Of a DNA stretch of 43,571 bases, positions 40,701 through 43,571 are shown in pieces. The DNA is from JBAZOJ01 sp041648755 (GTDB taxonomy: Bacteria; Planctomycetota; B143-G9): the NCBI GenBank assembly GCA_041648755.1, contig JBAZOJ010000005.1:1-43571 (forward strand), in the 5' to 3' direction. Both the position numbers and the translations under genes were made by a program. Under the pieces are notes generated by a model. The model saw only the letters and a list, made by a program, of their open reading frames with translations. It made no database searches and had not been told where the DNA came from. Every line of letters begins with the position of its first letter. Position 1 is the first letter of the stretch.

Positions 40701-41582
40701 GACCTTGGCCATGCCGGTCGAATCGATCATGATGTTGTCGGGCTTGATGTCTCGATGTATCAGGTTCTGCTTTCGTGCGTACTCGAGCGCGGATGCAATC
40801 TGAATCCCAAGCTCGAGCGCCAGATTCTCCGGCATATTCCCGTTTTTCTTCAGCCATTGCCGGAGTGTGGGGCCATCCACAAACTCCATGGCGAAATATA
40901 TGTACCCGTCTTGCTCTCCGCAGTCGATTCCGCCGATGATGTTCGGGTGGCTGAGCTGTGCAACTGAATGAGCCTCACGCAGGAAGGTTTCAACGAATTT
41001 CCGGTCGGCGGCAAGCCTTGGGAACAGCACCTTCACCGCAGCGTTGCGGTCCAGGCTGAGCTGTTTCGCGCGGTATACAACGCCCATGCCTCCGCGACCC
41101 ACTTGTTCCTGTATCTCGAATCCGCCGAGGGTCTGAGGCCGGGTTTGGTCTTCCTGCACTTTCAGGATTTGTGCCACGCCCTTCTCGCTGATGACGCCCG
41201 CTTTGGTCAAAAGGGAACCGATCTGCTCCTCCTCGCCCGTCGATCTCAGTTTCGACTGGGCACGCAAGGCTTCCTGAATCTGTGATTCTTCGGCCATTCC
41301 CATAGCGACGGCTATTTCGCCGAAGCGCGGAATGGAAAGCAGTCGCTTGGGGTCGGGTAGTCCCTTGATAATCTCGTCAGACAACTTGTCTGGTGGAGCG
41401 AAGCAGGAGTAGACACTGCGAATACGGTCGCGAAGTTTCGCCACATCGGCCACTTTGCGGCTGCAGTCGGGGCATTCCTTGAGATGATCGTCCATCTCGG
41501 CTCGTAACAGCATCGGCATTTCGCCGAATACATAGTCGCTGATGTGACGCTCAAGCCTTCGGCATTCGCTCTGCTTGGCCAT
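37791..41582 (-). CDS. Anti-sigma zinc-finger / Ser-Thr kinase fusion with coiled-coil and PA14-like C-terminus
   Basis: A 1,263-residue multidomain signalling protein. Residues 10-45: zf-HC2 anti-sigma zinc finger (H33-x3-C37-x2-C40). 85-145: a pair of short repeats resembling the T2SS-E N-terminal domain (FGEIAVAMGMAEESQIQEAL and IGSLLTKAGVISEKGVAQIL). 155-415: Hanks-type kinase with GRGGMGVVY (162-170), K184, HRDIKPDN (276-283), DLG (296-298, a DFG variant) and GTPHYLSPEQ; all catalytic residues are present. 445-468: one TM helix, then PTPTPK linkers. About 495-930: helical, probably coiled-coil. About 930-1120: beta-rich domain resembling DUF1080/LamG. About 1131-1263: PA14-like (YEGYLLVPVTSDYVFTI, LKIDGLLVHDN). 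The N-terminus should hold the neighbouring sigma factor while the outer half binds ligand, probably carbohydrate. It overlaps the sigma gene as TGATG. Confidence 0.9.
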   Translation of the reverse strand: MAKQSECRRLERHISDYVFGEMPMLLRAEMDDHLKECPDCSRKVADVAKLRDRIRSVYSCFAPPDKLSDEIIKGLPDPKRLLSIPRFGEIAVAMGMAEESQIQEALRAQSKLRSTGEEEQIGSLLTKAGVISEKGVAQILKVQEDQTRPQTLGGFEIQEQVGRGGMGVVYRAKQLSLDRNAAVKVLFPRLAADRKFVETFLREAHSVAQLSHPNIIGGIDCGEQDGYIYFAMEFVDGPTLRQWLKKNGNMPENLALELGIQIASALEYARKQNLIHRDIKPDNIMIDSTGMAKVCDLGLARRGEEDILAEQGQVFGTPHYLSPEQAKGEADLDCRSDIYSFGATLYHLVTGTTPFTGKDSQEIMSKHVNSTVEPPRTRNAQVSEGLDAIILKMMARDRDQRYLTPLDVQRDFELLKVHKRPAALTEKFIREGKLDPATLSRRGPSALVIFLAVAAALVAVLGGVAAFGGFGSSPTPTPKLSHKPSFSIRPSPTPTPKVSLLPGELTRAYDDLLSLLASRPDAYKDILDKAGRIKENFPNTQPAFDAARIFEETKAKLENAANIEVAKRKTAAQTAVTSGNFSAALTAFDDFPEALKPAQAYADVIAAKRQVYKDIEAALAGIIAEARKLSDSRDFSAAEKKLSDLIAVLPEEMRTPVNRALVEIRDARNKYISREGKQILAKLLDLTLDGNVAEARKLLDKTLGDPLFQPMKSDLDDVGRYIQRFERAIGAAIDYLRELKDKRVTIYTKSDLRESDYKVIDVKDDGTIEAMEYVQGNPKRTIAFADIAASSVVVFARNRIKKIPDTKDRGERYLDLAIYSLFCDLGRDAEEDSKAAAKLGVSIDEYNETKDRFRPMILNRFATKALEAYDAAAASGNDQEIMRLGQDLLARYGETEIVDARRAEITARVARAKIMSSGVFNLFKAKIDVESGEKVTWLYDFSSPAQLEDFSFDPDVWSVADGALSSIEDPTYRRGINHIVPFTGDVEYNFEYGVKASNSMCVRIGGNWLGVNSFNGMAGLAPVYDIVKQWSIFSVKKTDFSFWGDGKYEKLRYICSAGNVRFLASDKEILSGAVPGTPCSFEFRDLSFAHLKNLRISGKIDATWLAAVADTARKMAEGKLVRGMAKSVYNDLNFGRRVERTVVNSFKEYFEVSPTPKIKGSTYSLKYEGYLLVPVTSDYVFTISTGARTRLKIDGLLVHDNIQARDNPPRNLEVKTKMEAGLRKFELFVSNEDLPHQTLHVSFDFGTLGSGLITPSMMFSDKE

Positions 41583-42139
41583 CAGTTCGCTCCAAGGACG
41601 GATTTGCGGAACAGGTCCACGTGTTCTCGGACCTCGGTCTCCGGAATCGAGAGGACCAATGCGATGCTATTGAAAGAGCGGGTCTCAAACAACTTGAGCG
41701 CGACTACGAGCTTGGTCAGTGACGGAATCTTTGTCAGGGCCTCGGTCACTCTTATGCAGTAGTCGCGGAATTCCTGCACGCTCCTTCCCTCAAGATTGGC
41801 CATGCCATCCGCCGGGATGAAGAAGGAATCTACAAGCTTCTGCTTGTTATCCTCGATTCTGCTGACGGGCGGACTCCCGCGCTTTGCCCAAAGGAGGATT
41901 TCTCGCGCGGCAGCGTCAACCAGGAAGGGATGCATATCGCCCTTTGCCCGGAACTGGACAATGTTGTTCGCGAAAGCAAGAAAGGCTCTCTTCACCATGT
42001 TACTGGCTGTGTCATGCTCGCCGCAAACGAAGAGGCAAAGCCGCATCACGGCGAAGCGGTGCCGCGTGACGATGTCGCCAAAGGCGCTTGCTTCGCCCGA
42101 GAGAGTCTTTTCTATCGCGATTTCGTCTTCAGTCTTCAT
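41582..42139 (-). CDS. Divergent ECF-type RNA polymerase sigma factor
   Basis: The 185-aa protein has the two-domain plan of ECF sigma factors. Residues about 8-85 correspond to region 2 (IEKTLSGEASAFGDIVTRHRFAVMRLCLFVCGEHDTASNMVKRAFLAFANNIVQF). About 130-182 correspond to the region 4 helix-turn-helix (EALTKIPSLTKLVVALKLFETRSFNSIALVLSIPETEVREHVDLFRKSVLG). The usual DAEDLxQE core-binding segment is strongly altered, so the call rests on overall pattern plus the zf-HC2 protein encoded next to it. The ATG at 42139 overlaps the upstream gene by 11 bp and the stop overlaps the kinase ATG (TGATG), indicating tight coupling. ECF factors linked to Ser/Thr kinases are known from planctomycetes. Confidence 0.78.
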   Translation of the reverse strand: MKTEDEIAIEKTLSGEASAFGDIVTRHRFAVMRLCLFVCGEHDTASNMVKRAFLAFANNIVQFRAKGDMHPFLVDAAAREILLWAKRGSPPVSRIEDNKQKLVDSFFIPADGMANLEGRSVQEFRDYCIRVTEALTKIPSLTKLVVALKLFETRSFNSIALVLSIPETEVREHVDLFRKSVLGAN

Positions 42140-42506
42140 CCGGGCTCTTTTCGGCCTCGATGTTCAGAGGCGAGCTATTCCGCGGGGCATTGCCCTCTAC
42201 TATTGAGCAGATCATGTCAGTTACATCCTCGGACAGACAGTGAAAGGACACAGAGTATTGAACCGAGTCCCAATCACTCAGGTCTCGCCACCAGGAAGGG
42301 TCCTTCGCTAAAACTCCTGAATATCGTATGTAGTCGCCCAAGTCGCTCTCCAGAACGGACGATTCCGCAATGTAAGCCTCGACCTTGTCGAGCACAAAGT
42401 CACGGAAAATAACCTTCCCTCTGGCGGCGGATATAGACTCCTCGAACATGTCGAGGACATTATTTGCCGTCGCCAGCACCCGGCGAAGCCACTCGTCGCG
42501 CTCCAT
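42129..42506 (-). CDS. Small protein of unknown function, first gene of the sigma-kinase operon
   Basis: The 125-aa acidic, probably cytoplasmic protein starts at 42506, where AAGGGA lies 5 nt upstream of the ATG. It is rich in predicted helix (LRRVLATANNVLDMFEESISAARGKVIFRDFVLDKVEAYIAE) and has no recognised motif. It overlaps the sigma-factor gene by 11 bp, so the three genes form one translational unit. It may modulate the sigma/kinase pair, but nothing in the sequence shows how. Confidence 0.65.
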   Translation of the reverse strand: MERDEWLRRVLATANNVLDMFEESISAARGKVIFRDFVLDKVEAYIAESSVLESDLGDYIRYSGVLAKDPSWWRDLSDWDSVQYSVSFHCLSEDVTDMICSIVEGNAPRNSSPLNIEAEKSPDED

Positions 42507-42760
42507 GAAGTCCCTTCAACTGCTATCCCATTAGACGGGAAAAACGCCACAGTGTTGCGCAAAGACGAAATCGTCCATTATCGCAACTATCGCTCTATTC
42601 TAAGGCCGTTTTCAGTATCGTCGAGCCCTTGACCCTCGACGAGCCGAGAATCATCGTCTCGGTCCCCGCAAGGAAAGGCGTAACAATATCCCTGACTTGT
42701 AGTTTCGTAGGACAGAGGGCACTGAGATTACCCGAGGAGGACCATTTGTCAAGGAGTTAG
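42507..42760. other. Intergenic region with two tandem hairpins
   Basis: No gene is seen. TCGTCGAG (42618-42625) pairs with CTCGACGA (42635-42642) around a 9-nt loop. CCGAGA (42644-42649) pairs with TCTCGG (42657-42662) around a 7-nt loop, one base later. No T-run follows on either strand. GACGA-AA-TCGTC (42564-42575) is a small inverted repeat upstream of the - strand operon. No promoter for that operon could be set with confidence. Confidence 0.5.
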
Positions 42761-42788
42761 TTGCCGAGCGGGCTCAGGAGGTTAAAAT
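42761..42788 (+). promoter_or_regulatory. Promoter of the cytochrome gene (leaderless arrangement)
   Basis: TTGCCG (42761-42766), 16-bp spacer and TAAAAT (42783-42788) are followed after 7 nt by the GTG at 42796. An AGGAGG-containing stretch falls inside the spacer, 14 nt before the GTG, and would not be transcribed from this promoter. Confidence 0.6.
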
Positions 42789-42795
42789 CGTATCC

Positions 42796-43571
42796 GTGAA
42801 GGACGAACCGGCGGTCAGGAACTTGACGCGATGGACAGCGCTGCTGCTGGCAGGGCTTGTTTCCTGCTGCGCCGCAGCGGCCGCAATGGCTTGGGTTGAA
42901 CTCAATCCGGGGTGGATTGCGGATTTCCGGTCCTTGAATCCTAAGAGCTCTGTACGCCCTGCGATCGAGCAGATTTATGTGTCCACGGCCGGAAGGGCCG
43001 ACCGATGTGTTACCTGTCACCTTCTGGCCGACGTGGCAGCAAAGAACGAATACCATCGCGCACACCCGGTAACCGTCTTCGGCTGCACAATCTGCCATGA
43101 CGCAAACGGGCGGTCGCTCCGCGTTTCCGAAGCCCACCTCATTCCCGACCGCCGCACTCCCCGAGTCGGGCTTCTGGAGGCTGCGCGCTCCTCGTGCACG
43201 ATGTGTCACTCTCAAAGGTACACCACCGCGAAGACGGGCGGACCGGACGAGGGGCGCATTCTTGTTTCAAGGCTCGGATGCGCGGAGTGTCATTCGGTGC
43301 CCGACCTGTATACGGCCTCGGACCGTCTCGACCTGACCACGCTCGTTCAGAAGTTGCGGCGCGAGTATCTCGTGTCGCTTCTTATTGCCACCGAGCCTCG
43401 TACGACAATCACCCGGGGCATGCCGTATTACTCATTCACGACCGGGCAGGCGAGGGACATTTCGGAATACTTGCACGGAACGGCCCGGTATCGCGAGACA
43501 CCGACGCCGGTTGCCCGGATGGGAACTGCCGAGGGGGGCAAAAACATCTTCAGCAGGCTTGGTTGCCTTCG
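42796..43571 (+). CDS. Multiheme c-type cytochrome, 3' end outside window
   Basis: An open frame with no stop runs from a GTG at 42796 to the window edge (258 complete codons). After a short basic N-terminus a hydrophobic segment (TALLLAGLVSCCAAAAAMAW) serves as signal or anchor. Four CxxCH haem-attachment motifs follow: CVTCH, CTICH, CTMCH and CAECH. After the third and fourth motifs comes a stretch resembling a mono-haem cytochrome domain (RGMPYYSFTTGQARDISEYLHG). The last visible residues (GGKNIFSRLGCL) look like the approach to a fifth site. It would act in periplasmic electron transfer; partner and acceptor cannot be told. The promoter arrangement implies a leaderless mRNA. Confidence 0.85.
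   Translation, partial: MKDEPAVRNLTRWTALLLAGLVSCCAAAAAMAWVELNPGWIADFRSLNPKSSVRPAIEQIYVSTAGRADRCVTCHLLADVAAKNEYHRAHPVTVFGCTICHDANGRSLRVSEAHLIPDRRTPRVGLLEAARSSCTMCHSQRYTTAKTGGPDEGRILVSRLGCAECHSVPDLYTASDRLDLTTLVQKLRREYLVSLLIATEPRTTITRGMPYYSFTTGQARDISEYLHGTARYRETPTPVARMGTAEGGKNIFSRLGCL

Noticed and set aside
42757..43215. A 152-codon - strand frame at the right end
   Set aside because: The + strand here encodes four CxxCH haem sites in one uninterrupted frame, so the - strand frame is a shadow.

Overview
The window looks like a chromosomal segment of a Gram-negative-type bacterium, mid-to-high GC by eye. It is most like a member of the Planctomycetota/Lentisphaerota/Sumerlaeota kind, or a neighbouring candidate phylum. 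The phylum call is low confidence and rests on style: an ECF sigma factor coupled to an anti-sigma/Ser-Thr-kinase fusion with a PA14-like tail, many single-TM proteins with Pro-rich PTPTP linkers, a YdjY-domain protein, a membrane-anchored FGE-like protein and a giant YD-repeat protein. The outer membrane is implied by a complete set of genes for 4-amino-4-deoxy-L-arabinose (Ara4N) transfer to lipid A. No tRNA, rRNA, CRISPR array or transposase was seen.

Layout. 1-6663: 3' part of a YD-repeat (RHS-like) gene, then a secreted protein of unknown function and a small membrane protein. 6664-8529: a lipoprotein gene with a degenerate metallopeptidase motif, flanked by two copies of a 23-bp direct repeat and a heptad tandem repeat. 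8530-10594 (+): dimeric dUTPase, HEAT protein and FGE-like protein, overlapping by 4 nt. 10598-17175 (-): arnT-arnB-arnC-arnA(formyltransferase)-arnA(decarboxylase)-arnD; ArnA is split and arnE/arnF are absent. 17251-20155 (+): DUF116, CorC/HlyC-type CBS protein and ChaN-like lipoprotein. 20156-20418: a consensus promoter driving a probable small structured RNA. 20419-22659: priA. 22782-24611: thioredoxin and an anchored protein. 24615-30793 (+): queC, tilS, nitrilase, psd, pssA, YdjY protein and a polytopic membrane protein, nearly all overlapping. 30744-31166 (-): TPR-like protein. 31329-31778 (-): W-V-x-G-Y repeat protein. 31859-33944 (+): KtrB/KtrA potassium uptake. 33941-37195 (-): ABC exporter. 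37265-37747 (-): PrxQ. 37791-42506 (-): small unknown, ECF-like sigma and giant kinase. 42796-end (+): multiheme cytochrome c, cut by the window edge.

How the genes work together. The arn operon would build Ara4N on undecaprenyl phosphate and move it to lipid A, lowering surface negative charge. psd and pssA form the CDP-diacylglycerol to phosphatidylethanolamine route. queC and tilS supply tRNA modification. KtrB and KtrA form a K+ uptake system. The sigma/kinase operon is a probable transmembrane signalling module.

The two most notable signals are regulatory. Seven promoter-like sites all have exactly a 16-bp spacer between a TTGnC-type -35 and a TAnnnT-type -10, and several lie only 6-12 nt before the start codon with no Shine-Dalgarno, which predicts leaderless mRNAs. 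In addition, a consensus promoter at 20191-20218 precedes a non-coding stretch of about 115 nt with several stems and a C-rich, anti-Shine-Dalgarno-like tract.
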